The notes under the pieces were generated by a model that worked only from the letters and a program-made list of their open reading frames with translations, did no database searches and was not told the DNA's origin. Positions 37,441 through 50,394 of a stretch of 64,000 bases of DNA are shown here, in pieces. The position numbers were made by a program, and so were the translations under genes. The stretch covers positions 1,602,708 to 1,666,707 of the forward strand of contig CM035315.1 in assembly GCA_002900995.3 (NCBI GenBank), read 5' to 3'. The number at the start of each line of letters is the position of its first letter. Within the stretch, counting starts at the first letter, position 1. Source of the DNA: Ganoderma boninense. Taxonomy: Eukaryota > Basidiomycota > Agaricomycetes > Polyporales > Polyporaceae.

Positions 37441-38491
37441 TGTGCAATAGGTTGTCTTCATCAACTTGAGGTCTTTTGAAAATGTTCATGCAAAGATATA
37501 GTATGAAAACATAAGACTTGAATATAACAACATGTATGTGATAGCAAGCTAGACAGCAGATACAGGTGATAGCAGGTACAGATGACAGCATCTATGGCAT
37601 TATACAAAACTGAGAGTCATGAGACTAAGATAGAGAATTGGCTACTTAGCATTGTGTACATACCAATTAATTATTTCCATGCTTCTTCTGACTATGTTTC
37701 CTCAAATCAGCCCTTCTCTTGTACTTCTTGCCACAGTTTTGACACCAAAAAGGCCTATAATTTAAGTGGACTTCTTCAATGTGCTTTTTCAAGTTCCACT
37801 TTGTTGAAAAGCCTATCAACTCAAAGTATGAGTGATCTATAAAGTATACAAAAAGTGCATTAAACAAACCTTGGTGACAATGGTCACATATATACCTTCT
37901 AGAATTTTGTCCTAGAAGGCTTCTAGTAGTAGTCCTACTAAAACTATGTGCTGTGGCTGAAGTTTGTACAGCACTCTAAAGAATCATGCTGGGTAAGAAT
38001 GAAGGCTCATAAAAATGACAAATGCACCTACCAAATGTTCTCCAAAACTGGGATCATATATAGGCTCCTGAAAAGGAGAGAGAGGAAACATAGGAGAGGG
38101 AGCTGGGAACTGGGGCTAGAGGGCAAGGCTTTTAATATGTAGAAAAGGAAGAAATAAAATTCAAGCATACAATATTTTGGTTGGTGTTCTGGTTGGTACT
38201 CTGGTTGGTACTCTGGTTAGTGTTCAGATTGGTGTTCAGATTGGTGTTCAGATTGGTGTTCAGATTGGTGTTCAGATTGGTGTTCAGATTGGTGTTCAGA
38301 TTGGTGTTCAGGTTGGTACTCTGGTTGGCCCAAGGCTAGATGTAGGCAAATATTAAAAGGTGTGAATACTATGGCACAGTGACAAGCAAGGTAGATTAAT
38401 AGGTGTACAATACCTGGAGTGTGTCCATGTTGGGTTCAAAAGAATTGAAGTCTTCAGAAAACAGCTGAAATCCCAAAAAGGGATCAATGCC
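36954..38491. other. CpG-free block of 1,538 bp
   Basis: Line-by-line reading finds no CG dinucleotide between the CG at 36952-36953 and the one at 38492-38493. G+C falls to roughly 40 percent while TG and CA are common. Sequence on both sides has normal, high CpG. The block covers most of the TenA-like gene and nearly all of the C2H2 gene. Arginine is encoded only by AGA/AGG inside it. Confidence 0.95.
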
Positions 38492-38578
38492 CGCCAAGTA
38501 TTCATGATCAAGACAAAGGCCGTCCTGGGCTGCGTGCCCAAGGGAGTCGGAGAAATAGGAATTGTCCGATTTGAACAT
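37667..38578 (-). CDS. Two-finger C2H2 zinc-finger protein with repeat-coded spacer
   Basis: Probable DNA-binding regulator of about 190 residues. ATG 38578-38576 opens MFKSDNSYFSDSLGH. Exon 1 ends in DTLQ at a GTATTG donor. Exon 2 (PWANQSTN...) is made almost entirely of tetrapeptides of the L/Q-N/S-T-N type from a 12-bp minisatellite. Short exons follow (EPIYDPSFGEHL, then SAVQTSATAHSFS), and the last exons hold two fingers: YICDHCHQGFSTKWNLKKH with IEEVH, and FWCQNCGKKYKRRADLRKH with SQKKH. Both are Cys-x2-Cys-x12-His-x4-His, and the first is completed only by splicing out an intron after CHQ. Stop 37667-37669. The frame through the minisatellite requires phase-0 splicing after DTLQ; the other repeat frames hit a stop. 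Nearly all of the gene is CpG-free. Target unknown. Confidence 0.82.
38185..38328 (-). repeat. 12-bp coding minisatellite
   Basis: Twelve units in register: seven identical (TGTTCAGATTGG on the plus strand, 38221-38304) flanked by five variants with CTGG or TACT changes. On the minus strand each unit codes four residues, LNTN in the core and QSTN/QNTN at the edges. Being a multiple of three, the unit can change copy number without breaking the frame. Confidence 0.9.
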
Positions 38579-39502
38579 GGCGGTCGCAAGGATTGGAGGA
38601 CGGGGCTTTTTGAGGCTGAGGAAAAAAGGAAAGAAAAGAAAAGTGCAAAAGTAGAAGTGGATCGCCAAAGGGGCAGGAAGTCGACGGCGGTGAGTGGGCA
38701 GTTCCGACCCTGAAACTGAATCCATATATCCTTACCTCGCGTGGGGAACTGCAGATTCCCGAATCGCAGAGACTTGCATGCCACGCCGGGCGCAGTGCTG
38801 CGGCGGCGACCAGCCACGAGCACTTTCGACTCGGAAAGCGTGTATACACTGCGGTAGCAGACAAAGTATTGACACGTCGGAGTGGCACATCGGCTTCTAG
38901 GTCTGCGGTTTCTGCGGCATCGAAGCTCCGAAGCAGCCAAATCGTGTTCCGAACCGATAGAAGGAAGCTACTTAATCCTCCGTGGGCGGTCGTGAAGGCG
39001 GCGATGGTGAGATCGATGGTGAGGGCGGCGGAGGAGAAAGAAAGGCTTGCTGCGCAACACTCGAAGGCCCGATGCGAAGGGCTAGATGTCTGGATACAGT
39101 ATCCTTTGCAGCCAACGCCACGGACAGGTCAGTCAAATCGTGGTCCGAGTCTTCCCATTTGACGCTCGTCTGCTTTCGAACACAGCCCCCGCAGAAGAAG
39201 TTGGTGTCACATGAACTCGTATCTGGATACTCACCCTCTGCAGACTGATGCCGGCACATCGACTGGATACGTGGTCGAGAGAAACGCCTCAGAAGCTTCT
39301 GCCCTAACACCGCCAAGGTTGGTAGAGGCACATAGGTCAATTCGAACGGATCCTAGTGCCACTGCGCCTAAGGAAGCGTTTTTACAGCGGCTGTGCGTGG
39401 CACGGCGCACCATGGCATATATCCCAAGTCCGCGAATTAATACACCCACTATGATACACAGGTCCAAGCACGAAACAGGAATGGACGGGGCGCTGTAGAA
39501 GA

Positions 39503-40971
39503 TTATTCGGACCCAATGCTCGACACAGGTTCCCCGCTCGGGCAGGGGCTTGGATCCAACAGGTGGATCTGTTTCTCGACGTCGAGAGACGAGGTGGAGC
39601 GGGTCCTTTCCGAACGCTCATTCGTGAACTCTTCGTGTGAATTCGAGCCTGGACCCGAATATCGCCCACCCGCAGAGTGGAAGTTGGCAGAATGTTCAGG
39701 GTTCGAAGCGAAGTGCGCGGATGCAGTCTGGTTCGCAGTGTCGCCAGGGGAAAGATGCAGGTGTGAGAGAACTACTATCGTCGTCGGCACAATTGCCTGC
39801 AGGCGAATGTCACGGAAATTAGAGACGTGTCTGCAGAATGAAAGAAGACCTACAGTGAGCTGCGTCGAAATATTCAGCATGACGTGGAGGCCGGGGTGTT
39901 GAAGGATCAGGAGCACCATGTCGATGATCTGCGGTGCCGATACGCCCGAAGGAATCTACTTATCAGATTCTGCGCCGCAGCCTGCGGAGGGGGGAGATGA
40001 ACGCTTACGTTTGCGGTCGCGAGGACGGCGCCCGATTCGAGCACCATGAGAATGGCGCCTCGATACGACTGTAGCCGTTTTGCCGTGCTGAACTGCAGAT
40101 GTCCATTGATGAGGTGGTCCAAATAACTGAGGCATCAAGCATTTCCATATCAATCCTACGTGCCCGAGAGAGAGGAGGGCGACATACGCTAATCGTCCTG
40201 CGATCAAGGCCGTGCAAAGTGTGGTATTGCCTACCGTGAGGACTATCGTCGGTATGGGCAAGATTTTTGCAAGGTCGTTGTAAGTGATGGATCCCGCCGC
40301 ATTCATGATCCCTAGGACTAAGTAGGCACATCGTAAGTCCAGAAGATGATACTAAGATAGGCATGCAGCGCACCCAGACTTGCAATCGACACCAGTATGG
40401 GCAGTACGATGGAACGAAGGTCGCGATTCCAGACCACCCAAACTCTCCATATAAGCACAATATCGCCGCATGCCATCTAAGAGGGTGATGATAAGCACAA
40501 GCGGCATACAACCGAAAGGACAAACCCTACCTGAAAATAAGCGACCGTGACCGCGGCTTGAAGGACGGAGGATGGAACGCTCCCGGTCAACAGCTCGTAC
40601 ATCAACAAGCAAAGATGGACCGTCCCGAGGAGGAACATTATGTCTGCAATAACGAGTAGCACTTTGTGTGGCAGCAGGAGATGCTTGGACGTCCTGTTTG
40701 TCAAGCAATTACGTCAAGAGCGAAGTCTCTGGCAGATTGTGTCATCATGCAGAAATTCAGACGTACAGTTGTATGTACGTGACGCCGATCATAAGAATCA
40801 ACTCCGCGCCTGGTCAGAGTAGATTTTGTATGTTAGACGGTTAGCCTGCTCTTGATAAGTGGACACGCCCCTCCAAGGGAGCCACGCTAGAGTAACCAAC
40901 GCACCATAGAAGAGACCTTCTCCGAGGACCTTAGCGAAGTCTAACTGGAGTTCGTACGTAACGGGGGCCAT
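39503..40971 (-). CDS. Basidiomycete multi-pass membrane protein, second family
   Basis: Multi-exon minus-strand gene with about seven predicted helices, in a common Agaricomycete family of unknown function that is distinct from the 9.8/23.7-kb pair. ATG 40971-40969 gives MAPVTYELQLDFAKVLGEG and LFYG, then GAELILMIGVTYIQL, HKVLLVIADIMFLLGTVHLC, LTGSVPSSVLQAAVTVAYFQ, MRRYIVLIWRVWVVWNRD (the usual W-x-VW motif after helix 4), SIVLPILVSIASLG, GIMNAAGSITYNDL, IVLTVGNTTLCTALIAGRLA, YRGAILMVLESGAVLATAN and IIDMVLLILQHPGLHVMLN. The cytoplasmic tail is Ser/Asn/Glu-rich, with DVEKQIHLLDPSP before the stop at 39503. Splice sites were fitted by eye. Receptor- or transporter-like roles are guesses. Confidence 0.75.
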
Positions 40972-41769
40972 GTCCACGCCCTCCTGAGGTCACGACGCCC
41001 GCCTTGACACAAAGCGGCCTTCGGAACGTGCACGAGGAGTTGAACGAGAAGTTCTCAAACCCGGAGAGGCAACCGGTTAAGCTAAGGGAAGTATATGTAT
41101 TGCGTCGTCGCGGGGGTCAATCGGGGATCAGCGGAGCCATCGCCGCTGAGATTGCCCCTGCTGCGTTCGCTGGCGCAACCCTGAGCAAGCGCCGGGGTCG
41201 CCGAGACATATGCATGAGCGCAGACCATCTTCGTTTGTTGACTCGATCCCTCTTGTTTATATAGCCCATATGCCAATGGATCGACTGTCATCAAGCATAC
41301 GGTCGCCAACAGAGACTAGGTTTGACCCTGTCAACCTGTCGTGCCTGCAAAGCCAGTGCACTATGTAGAAACGTGGCAGAAACTAGCTCGTGGCGAATGG
41401 CACACCCCGCATAGCTTTGTGGGGCACTAACAATAGTCGCGATCTGCCAGACTTGTCAGCGAGCGGGGTTAGTTGTTGGCGACAGATGGGGTTTGGAGGC
41501 ACAATTTACCAACGTCCTACAGTTTCAACTTTCACCCTTCTGAAGGAGGTTCAAAGACGATGTGGTCGTAAGACGGATAAATATTTATTGGCTGATGACC
41601 CACGAGAGCTTGGACAGAGAGGTGATCGTGGGCTAGTCGAATGTCGATGAACATAGTTGGTTTTGGGTCTTGGGACCGTCGTTCAGGGAAATCGACTGGA
41701 GTTGAATCGCTGGTACTTACGAAGGGCCCGGTATGAATCGAATCAGCGATACCCCTTTTGGTGCAACTC
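40972..41769. other. Intergenic region
   Basis: Upstream region of the minus-strand membrane protein. No exon, repeat or RNA gene seen. Confidence 0.35.
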
Positions 41770-42663
41770 CTAGGGGTGAGCTATTCGAAGTCGTCCCTCA
41801 ACTTCTGGTGAGGCTATCTTCCCAACCGGACATTGACGGTATTCAGTGGGATGCGGGACGCTGCTGATAGGACCGAGTGAGTGCAGCAGAAGGGGGCCTG
41901 CAACCGACAGCGGTAAGTCGCGTAAGAGCCACTGGAGCACCTCACTAGTCACTGCCGCCGTCCCATGACAGTCGGGGCATATTGGTCATCGTACCACAAA
42001 GACCCAATCTTAAAGACTCACTTCAGTGCCCACTGCCCATCCTGCTTCAAACTCTGTATCTGCTTGCGTACTACATCATTTGGCAAGGACGTCAGGAGTG
42101 TGATGCTCTGCCGTATAGTCTGGAACTTGAGTCGTAAGTGCAAAGTGGGTCGATTGCCAGCACATTTCACAAACGTACAAATATATCCTCCACAACGGTC
42201 CATGGAAGACGATGGGGATAAGACGGCGTGTCTGGGCAGTGGGGATTGGATTGGCAACTTGAATGGATCGCAAAACGCCCAAGGGCGCCATATGGACGAG
42301 CGAAGAAAGCTTGACCAAACAAGCCTGGCGCCCGGTCTCAGCATCGAGTTCAAGTTGTTTCCGTTGCATGTGTATCTCTGCGAAACATCGGGTCTATGCT
42401 GCCTCCAACTACTCACTGAACATGGTGAAAATATGGCTTACCCACTGCATGCTTGAATGGGACTCCCAATCGTCCTCGGGCCACGGCACTGTCTTGGCGC
42501 CGCAGTCAATGTTGGCGTGACCGTGGGTCCGTGCCCGCTCCATTGAACTGACGTCGCATTCCAACACTCTACATCTCGCCTTACTTTCCTGCATTGTAGA
42601 AAGTCGCTGCATGACGTCGTGACGCCTCAAGTGGAACTCATCGGGGGAGTGGCCGTGTTCCAC
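41770..42663 (-). other. Possible unrecognised spliced or decayed gene
   Basis: Three minus-strand patches look protein-like without belonging to a family I recognise: HGHSPDEFHLRRHDVMQRL through ESKARCRVLECDVSSMER (about 42660-42460, ending at a GTAAGC donor), then LDAETGRQACLVKLSSLV (about 42350), then RQSITLLTSLPNDVVRKQ (about 42090) running to GQWAL at a GTGAGT donor. A later exon, EVLQWLLRDLPLSVAG (about 41940), fits in phase after a TAG acceptor. The second and third patches are in different frames with no splice that joins them cleanly, so this may be a pseudogene or chance. Confidence 0.25.
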
Positions 42664-42748
42664 AACGTCATGGTGGGTACGTTCTACGCTGTTCTTTCTC
42701 CATAACTATAACTGCGCACGCGAAGTTCGCCCCACAAAGGCTTCGCCG

Positions 42749-42757
42749 TATAAAATA
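42749..42757 (+). promoter_or_regulatory. TATA box of the CsbD-like gene
   Basis: TATAAAATA lies 95 bases before the ATG at 42844, at normal distance for a fungal TATA promoter. This agrees with the stress-inducible expression known for such proteins elsewhere. Confidence 0.6.
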
Positions 42758-42843
42758 CCCTTGGTAGGAGGATCAAGGGATCCAACCGACAGCCTTCCAC
42801 CTTAACAACACATTCATCTTCCCTACTTCACGACATACTCATC

Positions 42844-43667
42844 ATGCCTCTCTTCGGAAAACACAAGGTGTGTGTGTGCCAAGCCTGATACCGCGCCGAG
42901 TCTTTGCTTTGCTCACGATTGAATATGAAGCACACACAAGCACGAGGACCAGTTCGATCCCCAGCATGACCTCAACACCGTGGGCAACCAGCAGCAGCGA
43001 GCGACTGGGGTTGGCGAAGACTACAGCACGAATCCGCCCACTCAGGGCGCCGGTGCCTACCCCCAAACCCAGCACGGCATCGACCAACCCTACCCTAACC
43101 AATATAATACCGTACGTCTCTTGCTCGACGATCTCCCAGAGGTATACATGCTCAATCCTGTGCATTCGACAGAGTTCAAATACTAGACCGACCGGATACG
43201 CCCAGGACGAGCCCATCACGAACAATCGAGCCGGTATCGGCGCGGGGGCGAACGCGGTTGGCACTAGTACAACGGGAGCGGGATCCCGCCCGCCGAGCAC
43301 ATCAACACCTCCAACGGCTCGCGCTCTGGGGGCGCCGGGCGCCGCCTGGAGGGCAAGGCCGAACGCGCGGTGGGCTCGCTCGTCGGGAGCCAGGCGCTGA
43401 AGGAGCGCGGGCTGCAGAAGGAGCAGGAGGCGGGTGCGTTCAAGATGCAGAGCGCGGAGATTGCGGAGGCGGAGCGCCTCGAGAAGGAGGCACTGATGCG
43501 CCGCGAGCGTGCTGTTGCACATGGTGAGTCTTCAGTTGTTTTGGTTGCTTGCGTTGTGGGACGAGAGGGGCTGACGGCGGTGATTGGGACCAGGCGCACA
43601 CCCAGACAACAGGCATCTCGGGGGAATGCAGAATGCGAACACCTTGTCTGACGTCACCGACAACTAG
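42844..43667 (+). CDS. CsbD-like small hydrophilic stress protein
   Basis: Small, charged, probably cytosolic protein of a fungal family with a CsbD-like region. The bacterial CsbD is a general-stress protein; the fungal role is unknown. Exon 1 is MPLFGKHK, ending in a GT-repeat donor. Exon 2 is Gln/Asn/Pro-rich (VGNQQQRATGVGEDYSTN and YPQTQHGIDQPYPNQYN). After a further intron comes the conserved block RRLEGKAERAVGSLVGSQAL and KERGLQKEQEAGAFK (about 43350-43440), then the charged helix SAEIAEAERLEKEALMRRER, AVAHG, an intron and AHPDNRHLGGMQNANTL before tag 43665-43667. The middle exon boundaries are less certain than the C-terminal block. Confidence 0.8.
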
Positions 43668-45948
43668 TCGGATTCGGGTTCGATTCGTCTATATATTGAT
43701 GGCAGGAGAACAAACGAATGTACAGTATATGTAGTATGCAGGATTTTGAAGCACGCGACCTTGCGCTGGACTGAGGCATTTACTGCGTGAGACCTGCGCG
43801 CGAAGACTACGGGGAAGGATAGTGCCCTAGGTACATAAATATTGGCAGAGGCGTTAGGTCTGGTACGGACATGAGCACGCGGCGCAAAGGTTGCTCCAAG
43901 TTCAAGAGCGCGTCCCGCCTCCCGCAGGTCCTACTTCTGCGTTCGCCAGGCTATTTGAACGTGGCATCGGGCCCGACGTAGGAACCGAGATAGAAGGCTC
44001 GAACACGAGCCATGCCTGCCGCACCCCCGATCATGCTATCTTGCCAGTAGTCTCCGCTACCTCATGGTCTTCCTCAAATAAAAACACGAGTAGGACCACC
44101 GTCGTTTCCAGCGAGTCACTCATCCAGCATTGCTAGCCAGTTTGCACCAGCCCGATACCAGAATGCGGCGTGCGGACCACATGAACGCAAGAGATAACAC
44201 GTACAAGCGGACATGCTGCACCAGCGAGGCCGGAGCGAGGGCTCTCCATGGCTGGTCAGCAGCACGAACGGTGGGGGGAACTTGAGATCGGGAAATAGGA
44301 ATTTGAATGTTGGCGAGCGCGATCAGGGCAAGATAACATCATGTAGCGTTGGCGATCCAGTCCAAGATTCGAAGAGTCGACGTTGACGGACAGAGGATCG
44401 GAGTCGAGGCGTATCGCGCGATTCATGTCCGGTGGGGTGGAGAGGGACGATCGGTGTTCTGCAGAGTCTTCTCGTCGACGATGCCGGTGACAGTTGTTCG
44501 TGAAGACCTTCACAACGTGCACTCTGTCCCCCGTGCGCAGTTGATGGCTAGCGTGAACAGAAGTGACAGGTCCAAGAAAGCGGAGTCCCTGGAGGGGCAT
44601 GGAAGTGCACTCAAGGTAGCTCGGCACAGAGAACATCCCGGCGCAGTTCTGGAGACTCCTGTAGGCCAAGCATCAAGGGTCAAACACGAAGCAGAGCGGA
44701 CATCGCCAGAACGAAGGTCGGCGGGGTGGGCAGAAGACGTTGTGCGCTGGCCACGTCACGCCGAGACACCAGAAGGCCGCTCTCCGTCCTAGAGGAGAGG
44801 TTGAGAGGAAGATGTGTGACAGCGGAGGCCGTACGACGGCTGTGGAGGCGGCGGTGGCTCTTGGTGGCTATGCTTCCTTTGCTTTGCCGGCGCACAAAGA
44901 TAGCGTTCGCTTCGGCCCTCGCACAGGCGATAAGGTAGGCCCAACGCAGATTCCGCCCCCCGTGACGCCGTCACGCACTGGTCACAGACCCCCGCCCTCG
45001 CCCGCCGTGGGCTTCATGCCACTGCAAAATCATGTCGGCGTATTCCTGGATATCCCCTACAGCTTTCGCGGTACTTGCTTTGCAAGGGTTCATCCAGGGG
45101 GAGGGAGAAAACGACGACACTAGTCACGTGAGAAACACGTGATAGGGGCGAAATCTGCATTGGGCCTACCTTACGTCGGTCGCGGGCAATTGGAGCCGTC
45201 GAGGGACGATGGGTCGGCATTAGGCGTGTTGAGGCCGCGAAAAGAGGGCCTCGCAACTGGAGACGATGGGCGCGCCTGGGAAGTTGGAGAGACAGGTTGC
45301 TTGCGGTGGTAAAAATGGCCGGAGGTGCGCACAAAGCTGGATGATCAGAGAAGCGGTACTGGCGCAGTGCGATTGAGGGTGCTAACGCCGACGCTGTTAG
45401 GTCAGTGGGTGATGCGCTCGCGCAGCACATTGACGCAAGTGGGCATCGTTTGGGTTTTCATCGGAATTCGAAGGTGGACGCACGTTCGGGGGTGGGAACG
45501 TAACTGTGCGGTCCTCGTTCGATCGGCACCCTCGCTGACATTCGCCTGCGTGCAACGATGCCGGTGTTGGCGACGGGCACGGCGAGGATTCGGCGGGGGC
45601 GAGCGCAGCCACAAGGGCATTGGAATTGAAGGGGCGGGGAGGCGGAGAGGGACACAGCCTGATGCAGAAAAAGAAACGGGGAGTGGCCTGAAAAGGGCGT
45701 CGGGCGAACATTTGAGGGACAGTGCCACCTCTTGGGCAGTGTACTTACGTAAGCTTCGATGTTCGCGACGCGTCCGAGCTGGGGTCCCCATATAAACTCT
45801 CTTCCGTTCTTATCCCCCACAACTCCATCTTCCCCCTTCCCTCCCCCTGCTGCACACCGCCCATCTCACCTCACATCTCCCATTCCTCCACGACGCGTCA
45901 AAATCGCATTCTAACGCCAGCCAACGCCCATCAATATCCCAGATAATC
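43668..45948. other. Intergenic region upstream of GFA1
   Basis: No gene can be supported. Overlapping open frames on both strands at 44256-44792 lack domains. The last 150 bases form the GFA1 promoter. Confidence 0.4.
45791..45796 (+). promoter_or_regulatory. TATA box of GFA1
   Basis: TATAAA lies 158 bases before the GFA1 ATG and is followed by a long CT-rich tract (45798-45900), typical of strongly expressed fungal genes. Confidence 0.55.
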
Positions 45949-49591
<3,643 letters not shown>

Positions 49592-50265
49592 TCATGGACT
49601 GTGGTCCAGTACAATCTGCATCTCGGATGTATCGCCGTCTGGTCCCGCCTGCGAGGACGCTAGGACGTCGCCTCCAGCCGCCAGGGAGTCGATGAGCATA
49701 GCCAGTTTGGATGTGGTCATATTCGGCTCCTGTGTGGAGCTCAGGAAGGGGGAAAGGGTGAGGTAGTTGGCGAACGCACCTTGCGAATCTCCTCGAGATC
49801 GTCCTTGAATGCGTCTGCCACAGACGTCATCCAGAACTTCCTAAACCGCTCCTTCAAAACCTGCTCATTCTGCTGTTCCGATCCAGCGACACCTTTTGGA
49901 GGCAGAAATGGGGGTATCTGGGCAGGCGGGGGTGTAGCGGAAAGTGATCGCCGAGCAGTCTGTTGGGGAGCAGTCTCCGGAGCGGCCTCTGGCGAGAGCT
50001 CCCTCGTAGGCTCGGCTGCGGAGTCGCTGCTAGATTCCGAACCCGAATCGGATGAGGAGCCAGAGGAAGCTGGAGCTTCACTGGGTTCGGGCTGACGTTT
50101 CTTCGCAGCCTTCACTGGCACTCGTACGACGGCCTGGTTGGGAGACTCGGAGTCGGAAGCGGAATCATCGGAGGAGGACGAGGAAGATGAATCGGACACG
50201 GCGCGGCGCTTTCTCTTCCTCGTCCGTTTTCTTGCGGGAGCAGGTTTGGCTGGAGGCGGCGCCAT
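49592..50265 (-). CDS. RSA3: Ribosome assembly protein 3
   Basis: Nucleolar factor of 60S ribosome assembly. ATG 50265-50263 begins MAPPPAKPAPARKRTRKRKR, a basic tract that can act as nuclear/nucleolar signal. A long Ser/Asp/Glu-rich low-complexity region and a Pro-rich stretch follow. The conserved RSA3 domain is at the C-terminus: KERFRKFWMTSVADAFKDD, LEEIRK, one intron (donor GTGCGT), then EPNMTTSKLAMLIDSLAAGG and a tail ending DHSP at stop 49592-49594. Domain order and length (about 205 residues) fit the family. Its start faces ADE2, with only about 230 bases between the two ATGs, so the promoters must overlap. Confidence 0.88.
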
Positions 50266-50394
50266 GTATCAAGCAGGGGACAGAAGGAGGAGCTGGGGTC
50301 GTCGCGGATGGCGGAGAGGATGCATTGCGCCGTGGACGAGATGCAAAAAGTTTGATCTCCGGCGCTTCCGATTTTGACTGCAGTCTTTGTTCCC

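Noticed and set aside
38185..38328. CRISPR-like array
   Set aside because: Contiguous 12-bp units without spacers, in a eukaryotic coding exon: a minisatellite.
36954..38491. Horizontal transfer as the cause of the low-GC block
   Set aside because: Both edges fall inside first exons of genes whose starts have host-like composition, and the exons are continuous across the edges. Total loss of CG rather than a general shift points to a CpG-specific process.
43660..43710. TTCGGGTTCGATTCG resembling a tRNA T-arm
   Set aside because: No matching acceptor stem, D-arm or anticodon arm upstream; it lies in the 3' flank of the CsbD-like gene.
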